NCBI GenBank assembly: GCA_958350755.1
Contig: CATWID010000082.1
Span: 1 to 6,361 of the forward strand
Reading direction: 5' to 3'
DNA length: 6,361 bases
Source: an uncultured Collinsella sp.
Lineage (GTDB): Bacteria > Actinomycetota > Coriobacteriia > Coriobacteriales > Coriobacteriaceae
The notes under the pieces are model-generated. The model was not told the DNA's origin and ran no database searches. It was given only the letters and a program-made list of their open reading frames with translations. Both the position numbers and the translations under genes were made by a program. This document shows positions 1 to 6,361 of this stretch, in pieces. Numbering within the stretch: position 1 is the stretch's first letter; each line of letters begins with the position of its first letter.

Positions 1-1
1 C

Positions 2-1804
2 GCCCAATTATTAGTCTTGTTGCTTGCGGCATTTGCTGTGGCGGTCATCTGGGAGGGCTGCACCGTTCTTGGCTCGCCGGCTTCTCATTTCTCGAATATT
101 GCTGACTGGAATAAAAAGCGGCTCATATTCTTTTTTCTGATTTTCTATTGCGCAATACTCTATTTATTCCAAAGCGGCTTTTCTCTGAAAGCGTTGTTCC
201 ATTCTGTTTCGGCGAGGGTCAAGGCTACCGACTACGTTTCCCTGCTGTTTATCGCATTCTTGATTGTTTTTGGCTGCTCAACGATTGCATTCGTGAATGG
301 GTTCATTAATGCTGTTGTTTATTTCCTGCTGGCAATCATAACTTCGGTTTTCACGGCTTGCTCGGGCATTCGAAAGAGAAGCTCTGTCCTTCCCGTTGCT
401 TTCTTTATCGCTGCATTCTCAATTGGTGTTTTCCTTGTGGTGAGCACTCCGATAACGACGGGCATTTCATGGGATGATCAAATTCACTATTCCAATGCCC
501 TTTCGACATCTTATTTATTTGAAACTCAAAAAACTGATACGGATATCAACTTTACTGACGAAGCGGTCCGTCGTGCACAGGGCTATGAAGAGCCTTCTCT
601 TTCCCATTTTGATCGAGCGGAAATTCTTGAGCATGCTAGGCAGTTGAATGGCTCCTATAGATCTGATATCGCTTCTGGTCATGTGCAAGTTAACAAGCAT
701 GAAGAATTCGTTTATACGCTTAGCAGCATTGGGTATATTCCATCGGCAATTGGCCTTTGGCTCGCTCGCCTTCTACATTTCGATTTTTCTTCTATGATTC
801 AATTCGCTCGGATTTGCAATTTATTTAGTTACTGTCTTGCAATTGCCATTGCAATCAAGGTTACGCCCTCAAAAAAGGGACTATTTGCTTTTGTGGGAAT
901 GCTGCCAACTTCGATTTTTCTTGCGTCATGTTTCTCATATGATGCATGGCTCATTTCGTTTATTATTCTCGGTTTTGCTTATTTTTTGAGGTATGCATGG
1001 GGTGATTTAAATGAATTTACAGTTCGCAATATAGCACTCGCATTTTTATTTACCTTTTTAGGACTCGCAGTCAAAGCTGTGTATTTTCCGATAATCGGTC
1101 TTTTCTTTATGGTTCCGCGTAATCGTTTTACGGGCTCGAAGCAACGAGTTCATTACTATGCCGCCGTGTTTGTTTTGGGCTTGATTGCTTTTGCCTCATT
1201 TGCGCTTCCGTTCTTGTTTTCAACGGCCAGCGGATCTAACGTTGGCGATATGCGAGGCGGCTCCGATGTTAACTCTGGTCAGCAAATCGCTTTCATTCTC
1301 GCCGATCCATTGCGCTACGCGGAAATAGTCGCCAATTATTTTTCAACTTATTATTTAAATCCGATAACCTCTTCTGGATATGCATTGAACTTTGCATACC
1401 TTGGATCGCTTGCTGCTCAGATTTCTGTAAATGCAATCCGTGGGTTGGTTCAGGTGCTTCCAGCTGTTTGCCTATTGTTGTTTGGGCTTTTTTCGGCCGA
1501 TTCGATTAGCGTTAATCATATTGGTCTCGCACAATTTCTTTGGGCCTCATTTGTGTTTTTGTTTACGGTGATTTTGGTGGCAACTGCACTTTATGTGTCT
1601 TTTACTCCCGTTGGATTGGGAACAGTTAATGGTTGCCAGAGTCGTTACCTTTTGCCACTTCTGGTTCCGTGCCTATCGTTTATCCTTAACCAAAGTCGCT
1701 TGGTCTTTGGGGACAGCAAACGATTCATATTGATATGCCTCGTATTCCCGTTTACTTTGGCTACGATTTGCGAGTTTGTTTTAGTTGTTGGAAAGTGTTG
1801 CTGA
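2..1804 (+). CDS. DUF2142-like polytopic membrane protein, 5' partial
   Basis: A hydrophobic protein with roughly 12-14 predicted membrane spans. Counting residues from the TTG at base 17, spans lie near 36-52, 73-93, 96-115, 125-143 and 236-252, with about seven more to the C terminus. A soluble loop of about 90 residues follows span 143 and opens with W152-D-D-Q-I-H157. The C-terminal third has C541-Q-S-R-Y-L-L-P547, close to the GRY-L-P signature I associate with DUF2142. The acidic pair in the first large loop recalls GT-C glycosyltransferases, so a role in sugar transfer from a lipid carrier on the outer membrane face is possible, but the family has no settled function and this is inference. 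The reading frame is open to the window edge and no ribosome site precedes TTG 17, so the true start is probably upstream. The stop lies one base before the next gene's ATG. Alternatives are a polymerase- or flippase-like protein. Confidence 0.8.
   Translation, partial: AQLLVLLLAAFAVAVIWEGCTVLGSPASHFSNIADWNKKRLIFFFLIFYCAILYLFQSGFSLKALFHSVSARVKATDYVSLLFIAFLIVFGCSTIAFVNGFINAVVYFLLAIITSVFTACSGIRKRSSVLPVAFFIAAFSIGVFLVVSTPITTGISWDDQIHYSNALSTSYLFETQKTDTDINFTDEAVRRAQGYEEPSLSHFDRAEILEHARQLNGSYRSDIASGHVQVNKHEEFVYTLSSIGYIPSAIGLWLARLLHFDFSSMIQFARICNLFSYCLAIAIAIKVTPSKKGLFAFVGMLPTSIFLASCFSYDAWLISFIILGFAYFLRYAWGDLNEFTVRNIALAFLFTFLGLAVKAVYFPIIGLFFMVPRNRFTGSKQRVHYYAAVFVLGLIAFASFALPFLFSTASGSNVGDMRGGSDVNSGQQIAFILADPLRYAEIVANYFSTYYLNPITSSGYALNFAYLGSLAAQISVNAIRGLVQVLPAVCLLLFGLFSADSISVNHIGLAQFLWASFVFLFTVILVATALYVSFTPVGLGTVNGCQSRYLLPLLVPCLSFILNQSRLVFGDSKRFILICLVFPFTLATICEFVLVVGKCC
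1790..1795 (+). promoter_or_regulatory. Ribosome binding site for the tandem GT2 gene
   Basis: GGAAAG lies 10 bases before the ATG at 1806, inside the last codons of the membrane protein gene. It is a moderate match to the Shine-Dalgarno sequence. It favours ATG 1806 over the in-frame TTG at 1785, which has no comparable purine run before it. Confidence 0.5.
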
Positions 1805-1805
1805 T

Positions 1806-4187
1806 ATGGGTATAGTTTTTAATACCGAATTTAACAATAAGCTAAATTGCCGTGGCGACGGCAAGCTATATCTACTGTATGAAGCCGCATCCGTTTTTCC
1901 TGATGCTGTTGAATCGCAATCACCCAATGGGCAAATTCTGCCCGCAAGAATCATCCCTTTTTCAGAGACTGAATTTGTTATTATTCTTGCCGATTTTGGT
2001 GTCGACCAATCGCTGTCTTTCTTTAGCGGAGATAATGAAATTTACCAGCGCCGTATCAATCCTGGCAAGTTTTCGATTGAGTCGAAAATTAACGGCTTGC
2101 TGCACGCGGAGCATTGTGGACAATTTCGCAATATTGACCGTTCTGGCGTGCATGCGCTCGCTTCTATCCAAATTGAGGACTTTATTCCCTGCGTTGATGG
2201 CGTAATCGTTAGAGGTGTTCTTTCGGGTACTGATTGCCTTGAGGGTGATCGTATTGTCGCTTTTAATGAAGAAGCCTGCGTTGTTGGGGAATCTTTGTTA
2301 TCTAATAACTTAATAGCCGATGCGAATCCTGGTTTAATAAATTTCTCTCTTCATATTCCTGAGGTCGGGGATAGCCTGTGCATTTGCATGCATAGGGCTT
2401 CTGGTCATCTAGATACGTTTATCAATCTAAAGAAAGATATGCTTAAGGAGCTTTTGGATGAGGCTGATCGGAATCATGCGTGCGCATTCGATCAACCCCG
2501 TTATTTGTCCTGGTTTTCTGGGCGCAGATTGACTGGATCCGATTCGCGGGCACAAGCACAAATAAAACTTGCATACCAGCCCTTGTTTTCAATCATCGTT
2601 CCGCTATATAAGACTCCCTTGAATTTCTTCAGGGATATGGCTGATTCTGTCATTGCTCAGACGTATTCGAATTGGGAACTCATCCTGGTTAACTCTACGC
2701 CAGATTACGAGGGCCTTAGCGACTTGGTCTCCGAGTATGTGACTGCAGACTCTAGAATTAAAGTGACCAATCTTGAGGGCAATCTAGGTATCACTGAGAA
2801 CACCAATGTCGGAATCAAGATGGCCAAGGGAGACTTCCTCTGCTTTTTCGATCATGATGATGTTCTCGAACCGAATATCTTGTTTGAGTACGCCTGTGCT
2901 TTAAATCAAAATGCTGAAATCAATCTTCTTTATTGTGATGAAGATAAGCTATTGCCTGACGGGTCCTTGGCTCATCCTACTTTTAAGCCGGATTTTAGTC
3001 TTGATATGGCTCGTGACAACAATTATATATGTCACCTTCTTACTGTTAAAAGGGCATGTTTAGACAGGATTGACCCTTCCAGCAGCGAGTTGGATGGCGC
3101 CCAAGACCATGCCATGGTGCTGAAGATTACCGAACTTGGTGGGACGATCCATCACGTTCCTAAAATCTTGTATCACTGGAGAATAAGCGAGAATTCGACT
3201 GCGGGTAATTCCGATAGTAAGCCCTATGCAACCCTTGCTGGAATAAAAGCGGTTCAGGAGCACCTTGATAGATGCGGTATTAAGGCGACTGTGGTCAACT
3301 CTCATAATCGTGCTTTTAGATATAGCCCTATTTATGATGTTTCTTCATCTGAGTCCTGTTCATTAATCGTTACCACTCGCGGCAATTCTTCGGTTCTTTC
3401 GACTCTTGTATCTTCAATCAATGACACCGATTTTGATGATCTTGAAGTTGTTTTCGTGTGCTCGCGGGTTGCGGAAGCTTCTGTTCAGCAATCGATCTCT
3501 GGACTTCGTTGTCGCTATATCGTTCACGCGCTTGATGGCCCGTTTAATATATCTGCATGGAGAAATGCCGGTGCTCTCGCCGCGCATGGTGAGCAACTCG
3601 TCTTTGTTCATGACGATATTCAGGCACTAGACTCCTTGTGGCTAAAGACTCTCGTTGGTTTTTCCCAACGAGAGGATGTTGGCGTTGTTGGAACAATGAC
3701 GTGCGATCTTGACGGCATTGTGCAGCAGGCAGGCCTGTCTTATGTTGGAGAATCAATCGTCAACCTATCGCAAGGCATTCATCGCTCATCTCCTGGCTAT
3801 ATCTATATGCCATTGACCGTGAGGGATGTGTCGGCGGTGAGTGGTGTCTGTTTAGCTATTTCACGCGAACATTTTAATCGTCTGGGTGGTTTTGACGAGT
3901 CGTATCTTCTTGACTATTCGGATGTTGATATTTGCTTCAAGTCTTCTCAAGCTGGGTTAAAAGTAATCTATACACCAGAGGCATGTCTCTACCATTTGGC
4001 ATGTGTTGACAAATCCCTTGATAGTAAATCTCGTTCTCATAAGCATTTTGAGGATAAGGCACGATTGCTGCATAACTGGTCCGAGCGATTCTCTGAGGGG
4101 GATCCATGGTTCTCCGTTAACTTTTCTCGAGATCCCAAGCGCGCAGCGTTATATAAGTTCGATCCTTTTGACTACGAAGCGATTTGA
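1806..4187 (+). CDS. Tandem GT2 glycosyltransferase with an N-terminal extension
   Basis: A predicted cytoplasmic 793-residue protein in three parts. Residues 1-258 match no family I recognise; they look beta-rich, with no SAM-binding glycine loop and no membrane span. Residues 259-500 are a GT-A glycosyltransferase family 2 domain: it opens PLFSIIVPLYKTP, has the nucleotide-sugar/metal motif D349-H-D-D352, then D378-E-D-K381, D434-H435 as likely catalytic region, and Y456-H-W-R459. Residues 517-735 are a second GT2 domain: FNISAWRNAGA, H602-D-D604 where relatives usually have N-D-D or N-N-D, G-F-D697-E, Y-S-D706-V-D708 and Y-H730-L. Two active-looking modules suggest that one chain adds two sugars, as in rhamnan and O-antigen synthases; donor and linkages cannot be read from sequence. 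ATG 1806 is chosen over TTG 1785 because of GGAAAG at 1790. The gene starts one base after the upstream stop, so coupled translation is likely. Confidence 0.9.
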   Translation: MGIVFNTEFNNKLNCRGDGKLYLLYEAASVFPDAVESQSPNGQILPARIIPFSETEFVIILADFGVDQSLSFFSGDNEIYQRRINPGKFSIESKINGLLHAEHCGQFRNIDRSGVHALASIQIEDFIPCVDGVIVRGVLSGTDCLEGDRIVAFNEEACVVGESLLSNNLIADANPGLINFSLHIPEVGDSLCICMHRASGHLDTFINLKKDMLKELLDEADRNHACAFDQPRYLSWFSGRRLTGSDSRAQAQIKLAYQPLFSIIVPLYKTPLNFFRDMADSVIAQTYSNWELILVNSTPDYEGLSDLVSEYVTADSRIKVTNLEGNLGITENTNVGIKMAKGDFLCFFDHDDVLEPNILFEYACALNQNAEINLLYCDEDKLLPDGSLAHPTFKPDFSLDMARDNNYICHLLTVKRACLDRIDPSSSELDGAQDHAMVLKITELGGTIHHVPKILYHWRISENSTAGNSDSKPYATLAGIKAVQEHLDRCGIKATVVNSHNRAFRYSPIYDVSSSESCSLIVTTRGNSSVLSTLVSSINDTDFDDLEVVFVCSRVAEASVQQSISGLRCRYIVHALDGPFNISAWRNAGALAAHGEQLVFVHDDIQALDSLWLKTLVGFSQREDVGVVGTMTCDLDGIVQQAGLSYVGESIVNLSQGIHRSSPGYIYMPLTVRDVSAVSGVCLAISREHFNRLGGFDESYLLDYSDVDICFKSSQAGLKVIYTPEACLYHLACVDKSLDSKSRSHKHFEDKARLLHNWSERFSEGDPWFSVNFSRDPKRAALYKFDPFDYEAI
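3649..3674 (+). repeat. Perfect 10-bp inverted repeat inside the GT2 gene
   Basis: Arms CTCTCGTTGG (3649-3658) and CCAACGAGAG (3665-3674) are exact reverse complements around the 6-base loop TTTTTC. The structure lies within the second GT2 module, shortly after its H-D-D motif. No T-tract follows on either strand, so it is not a typical terminator. Function is unknown; it could be a chance product of the coding sequence. Confidence 0.6.
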
Positions 4188-4196
4188 GTGCTTTAA

Positions 4197-5762
4197 ATGA
4201 AACAAATTGCCTGGATAATATCTCCGCCGGCAAAGGGTTCTGGCGGCTTTCGAACCATCTGCAGCAAGGCTTCCTTTCTAGATTCACGCGGATATGAGAA
4301 CTACTTTTACATTATGCCGGGCTGTGAAGCATACAAAAGCGCTCATAGAGTTCAGACCGAAATAAAGGATTGGTTTGGTTATTCGCCTAAAGAGGTTCTT
4401 GTGGCTCCGAGTGTGCCCGAGGATTTTTTTGCAGTAATCGCCACCGCTTGGAATACGGTGCACTTTGCATCTATGCAGAAATGCGCCCATAAGTTCTACT
4501 TCATTCAGGATTTTGAACCTTGGTTCTATCCGATGGGGGAGATGTATCTAAATGCCGAAGCAAGTTATCGTTATGAACTAAACCCCATAACGATAGGCAG
4601 ATGGCTTTCTAAAAAAGTTGAACCCTATTATTTGCATGAAGTCCCATATTGTGATTTTGGCGTTAGCGATATATATACTGCGCAGGAACAAAATCTAAGC
4701 AGAGAGTATGCCGTCTGTGCTATTTATCAATCCAATAAGGATCGACGTTTGTCTGGCATGTTGCTTGATGCAATTAAATTGCTTCTCAAGCTCGACGATG
4801 CAGTTGTCGTATATTTATACGGCGAAGACACAATGCCTCCCATTCATGATTCACGTGTACGCAGCCTCGGCATCTTGACTGCTGATGAATGCGCCTCGCT
4901 TTATGCCAAGTGTGTTGCCGGCGTATCGTTGAGCGTGACCAATCCCTCTCGCCTGCCTTTCGAAATGCTTGCATCGAAGCTCTCGGTAATTGAAATAAAC
5001 CGTGAGAATAACCTACTCGACTTTCCGGAGGGCACCATCCACCTCGCTGAGCCCTCTGCTTGTGGCATTGCTTCTTCTATTCTTGAGGCTCTTTCAGGCT
5101 CAAAATGCGATTCGCCTAATCGATTTAGCTGTACGTCGATTGAGCGCGAAAATGAAATGTTCTTCGAGGCCTTTACGCGTTATTTGAATGAAGAGCCATC
5201 CTTGGCTAGCGGGAAGTCCGCCTTCGGGAATGTGCTAAAAACTGAAGAACTAAGTAAGGTCTTCTTGCTCAGCGATCGTCTTGCTGATGCTCGATTGCTA
5301 TCGTCTGCCATGTCTCAAACGCTCATCCAAGCTTCTTCTGTTGATTTGACTGTGCGTTTTGAGTCGGCTTTGGTGCCTGTGGATGTTCGCGCAGCTGTTT
5401 GGCGCGCCCTTGATCAGTCTGATATTCGCTGGATTAGTCTTGAATCTAGGGACGGCCATTTTGCGGGGCATGTTCCGCTGTTTTTAAATGATGATGAAGA
5501 GGCCTATCTTCGCATTCATATATACTCTTTTGCGGAAGACGGCAAAAATCCGCTTTGTGTCGCCGAGCTAAGCCAACTTGTCTGTCTTTCGCCTTCTCGC
5601 AACGCTCATCCTGTTGTTCGTTCGGTTGAAAGTGGCGCATGCAGCGTGTCTGCCGTTTTTAACCCATCTGATGAATATTGTGAACCGTGTCAGCCTTCTG
5701 CATCGACGGGTGTCGATGGCGGTCACGTTGCTCTACTCAAACGTTTATTTCGGAGAAACTAA
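4197..5762 (+). CDS. WsaF-like GT-B glycosyltransferase with C-terminal extension
   Basis: A predicted cytoplasmic 521-residue glycosyltransferase. Residues 1-330 resemble the WsaF rhamnosyltransferase family (GT4-like, GT-B fold). The N-terminal half has P10-P-A-K-G-S-G-G-F-R-T20, a glycine-rich loop, and the hallmark F102-I-Q-D-F-E-P-W109 followed by F-Y-P-M-G-E. The C-terminal half has Y177-Q-S-N-K-D-R-R184 where relatives usually show an A-R-P...R-R type motif, then S-V-T-N249-P-S-R-L-P254-F-E256-M-L-A-S, the donor-binding loop with its conserved glutamate. WsaF itself transfers L-rhamnose from dTDP-rhamnose, so rhamnose is a plausible but unproven donor. Residues from about 335 to 521 match no domain I know; they look beta-rich and end in a basic tail, LLKRLFRRN, that could touch the membrane. 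The ATG lies 9 bases after the preceding stop; only a weak TGAG precedes it. The stop codon overlaps the next start. Confidence 0.85.
   Translation: MKQIAWIISPPAKGSGGFRTICSKASFLDSRGYENYFYIMPGCEAYKSAHRVQTEIKDWFGYSPKEVLVAPSVPEDFFAVIATAWNTVHFASMQKCAHKFYFIQDFEPWFYPMGEMYLNAEASYRYELNPITIGRWLSKKVEPYYLHEVPYCDFGVSDIYTAQEQNLSREYAVCAIYQSNKDRRLSGMLLDAIKLLLKLDDAVVVYLYGEDTMPPIHDSRVRSLGILTADECASLYAKCVAGVSLSVTNPSRLPFEMLASKLSVIEINRENNLLDFPEGTIHLAEPSACGIASSILEALSGSKCDSPNRFSCTSIERENEMFFEAFTRYLNEEPSLASGKSAFGNVLKTEELSKVFLLSDRLADARLLSSAMSQTLIQASSVDLTVRFESALVPVDVRAAVWRALDQSDIRWISLESRDGHFAGHVPLFLNDDEEAYLRIHIYSFAEDGKNPLCVAELSQLVCLSPSRNAHPVVRSVESGACSVSAVFNPSDEYCEPCQPSASTGVDGGHVALLKRLFRRN
5752..5757 (+). promoter_or_regulatory. 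Ribosome binding site for the pyruvyl transferase gene
   Basis: GGAGAA lies inside the last codons of the glycosyltransferase gene; 6 bases separate GGAG from the ATG at 5762. It is the strongest Shine-Dalgarno match in the window and confirms this start, which overlaps the preceding TAA as TAATG. Confidence 0.75.
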
Positions 5763-6361
5763 TGGCGCGCTTTAACCAATGGACTCAGCTACTTAAAGCC
5801 TCTGCGACATCGCGCAGGCACGATGAAAAATCCGATGGTGTTAAGCAAGAACGCTATCTCCTTTTGGACACGGCTATGGGAAGCGAGAACTCTGGTGACC
5901 ATGTGATCATGGATGCCTGTGGCTGTATCGCGGATCAAATCTTTGGCGGTGCGTTGCCCCATGTGGCAACGCACTTTTATTCCAAAGAGCTTGAAATGTA
6001 TCCTGAACACGTAAAGCTCTTGTGCGGCACAAATATTCTGTATACGCATATGGCTGATCAGCAGCAATGGGCGCTTGCCAAGCGGTTGGGCAATAATAGA
6101 AATGTTGTTTTGTTCGGCGTGGGCATGTCTGACATTGGGGTGGACGATGCTATCGACGCCTATACAAAGAAGTTCTATAAAACCTTGCTATCCGATGAAT
6201 ATCTTCATAGTGTTCGAGATGAAATGACTAAGAAGAGGCTTAACTCTATTGGCATAGAGAATGTTCTTAATACCGCATGTCCGACCATGTGGTCGTTAAC
6301 CCCATCTAAGCAACTCGAGATTTCCTCCAAGCGTTCTAAAAACGTTGTTACGTCAATTACC
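5762..6361 (+). CDS. Polysaccharide pyruvyl transferase family protein, 3' partial
   Basis: The first 200 residues of an open frame that runs off the window. The pattern fits the polysaccharide pyruvyl transferase family (CsaB/GumL/WcaK type, GT-B-like fold), which moves pyruvate from phosphoenolpyruvate to a sugar as a ketal. Visible family landmarks are the N-terminal D36-T-A-M-G-S-E-N-S-G-D46 (usual form N-x-G-D), C88-G-T-N-I-L as the equivalent of the G-G-N/G-T-N strand, G119-V-G121, S150-V-R-D153 with E-M-T following, and G164-I-E-N-V...C173-P-T-M-W177. The C-terminal half, which usually carries the PEP-binding residues, is not in the window. No signal peptide or membrane span is seen, so it should act in the cytoplasm on a lipid-linked or nucleotide-linked sugar. 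Start ATG 5762 overlaps the preceding stop and has a good GGAG. Some family members have other or unknown roles, so the substrate stays open. Confidence 0.85.
   Translation, partial: MARFNQWTQLLKASATSRRHDEKSDGVKQERYLLLDTAMGSENSGDHVIMDACGCIADQIFGGALPHVATHFYSKELEMYPEHVKLLCGTNILYTHMADQQQWALAKRLGNNRNVVLFGVGMSDIGVDDAIDAYTKKFYKTLLSDEYLHSVRDEMTKKRLNSIGIENVLNTACPTMWSLTPSKQLEISSKRSKNVVTSIT
5949..5974 (+). repeat. Intragenic 10-bp inverted repeat resembling a terminator
   Basis: Arms GTGCGTTGCC (5949-5958) and GGCAACGCAC (5965-5974) pair perfectly around the 6-base loop CCATGT, and TTTTAT follows at 5975-5980. A GC-rich stem plus a short T-run is the form of an intrinsic terminator, but it lies about 190 bases into the pyruvyl transferase gene and the T-run is short. 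It may lower downstream transcription, be masked by translating ribosomes, or be fortuitous. Confidence 0.5.

Noticed and set aside
17..19. TTG as the start codon of the membrane protein
   Set aside because: The frame stays open to base 2 with hydrophobic residues before it, and no ribosome site is visible; the gene most likely begins upstream of the window.
1785..1787. TTG start for the tandem GT2 gene
   Set aside because: ATG 1806 has GGAAAG at a workable distance, while TTG 1785 has no ribosome site and would overlap the upstream gene by 20 bases.
2070..2088. 7-bp inverted repeat TTTTCGA / TCGAAAA
   Set aside because: Short, AT-rich and at chance frequency; no terminator or operator features around it.
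1852..2205. Alternative + strand open frame of 117 codons
   Set aside because: It overlaps the N-terminal region of the GT2 gene in another frame. The GT2 frame is continuous into clear GT2 motifs, so this one is a shadow; I also saw no frameshift that would join them.
5701..5718. 7-bp inverted repeat CATCGAC / GTCGATG
   Set aside because: Stems of this length with short loops are expected a few times by chance in a window this size, and no T-run follows.
5789..6067. Antisense open frame of 92 codons
   Set aside because: It lies fully opposite the well-supported pyruvyl transferase gene, resembles no protein I know, and has no sign of its own ribosome site or promoter.
1..6361. Mobile elements, CRISPR repeats, tRNA or rRNA genes
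   Set aside because: No transposase-like protein, no regularly spaced repeats and no RNA-gene signature was seen; coding sequence fills nearly the whole window.

Overview
The window is one stretch of a cell-surface polysaccharide gene cluster. It holds four consecutive genes, all on the + strand and packed almost end to end. The first runs in from the left edge and the last runs out at the right edge, so neither the promoter nor the terminator of the operon is visible. No RNA gene, transposon, CRISPR array or intergenic stretch is present; the longest gap between genes is 9 bases.

Layout: (1) bases 2-1804, a multi-pass membrane protein of the DUF2142 type, possibly GT-C-like; (2) bases 1806-4187, a 793-residue protein with an unrecognised N-terminal region followed by two GT-A (family 2) glycosyltransferase modules in tandem; (3) bases 4197-5762, a WsaF-like GT-B glycosyltransferase with an unexplained C-terminal extension of about 190 residues; (4) bases 5762-6361, the first 200 residues of a polysaccharide pyruvyl transferase family protein. 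Gene junctions are +1, +9 and -1 bases (the last a TAATG overlap), which suggests co-transcription and probably translational coupling.

How they may work together (inference): genes 2 and 3 together carry three cytoplasmic glycosyltransferase modules, enough for a short repeat unit. The pairing of a tandem GT2 protein with a WsaF-like enzyme resembles the wsaE-wsaF pair that builds the rhamnan S-layer glycan of Geobacillus stearothermophilus, so a rhamnose-containing glycan is a reasonable guess. Gene 4 would add a pyruvate ketal, giving the polymer a negative charge. The gene 1 membrane protein would act at or across the membrane on a lipid-linked intermediate.

Organism: composition is intermediate (roughly mid-40s % GC by eye, not counted), and the clearest ribosome site is a GGAG. 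DUF2142, tandem GT2, WsaF-like and pyruvyl transferase genes occur together in surface-glycan loci of Gram-positive bacteria, including gut Actinomycetota such as Coriobacteriia. That assignment is tentative; nothing in the window fixes the species.

Beyond the genes, the most notable structures are two perfect 10-bp inverted repeats, each with a 6-base loop, inside coding sequence (3649-3674 and 5949-5974). The second is followed by TTTTAT and resembles an intrinsic terminator inside the pyruvyl transferase gene.
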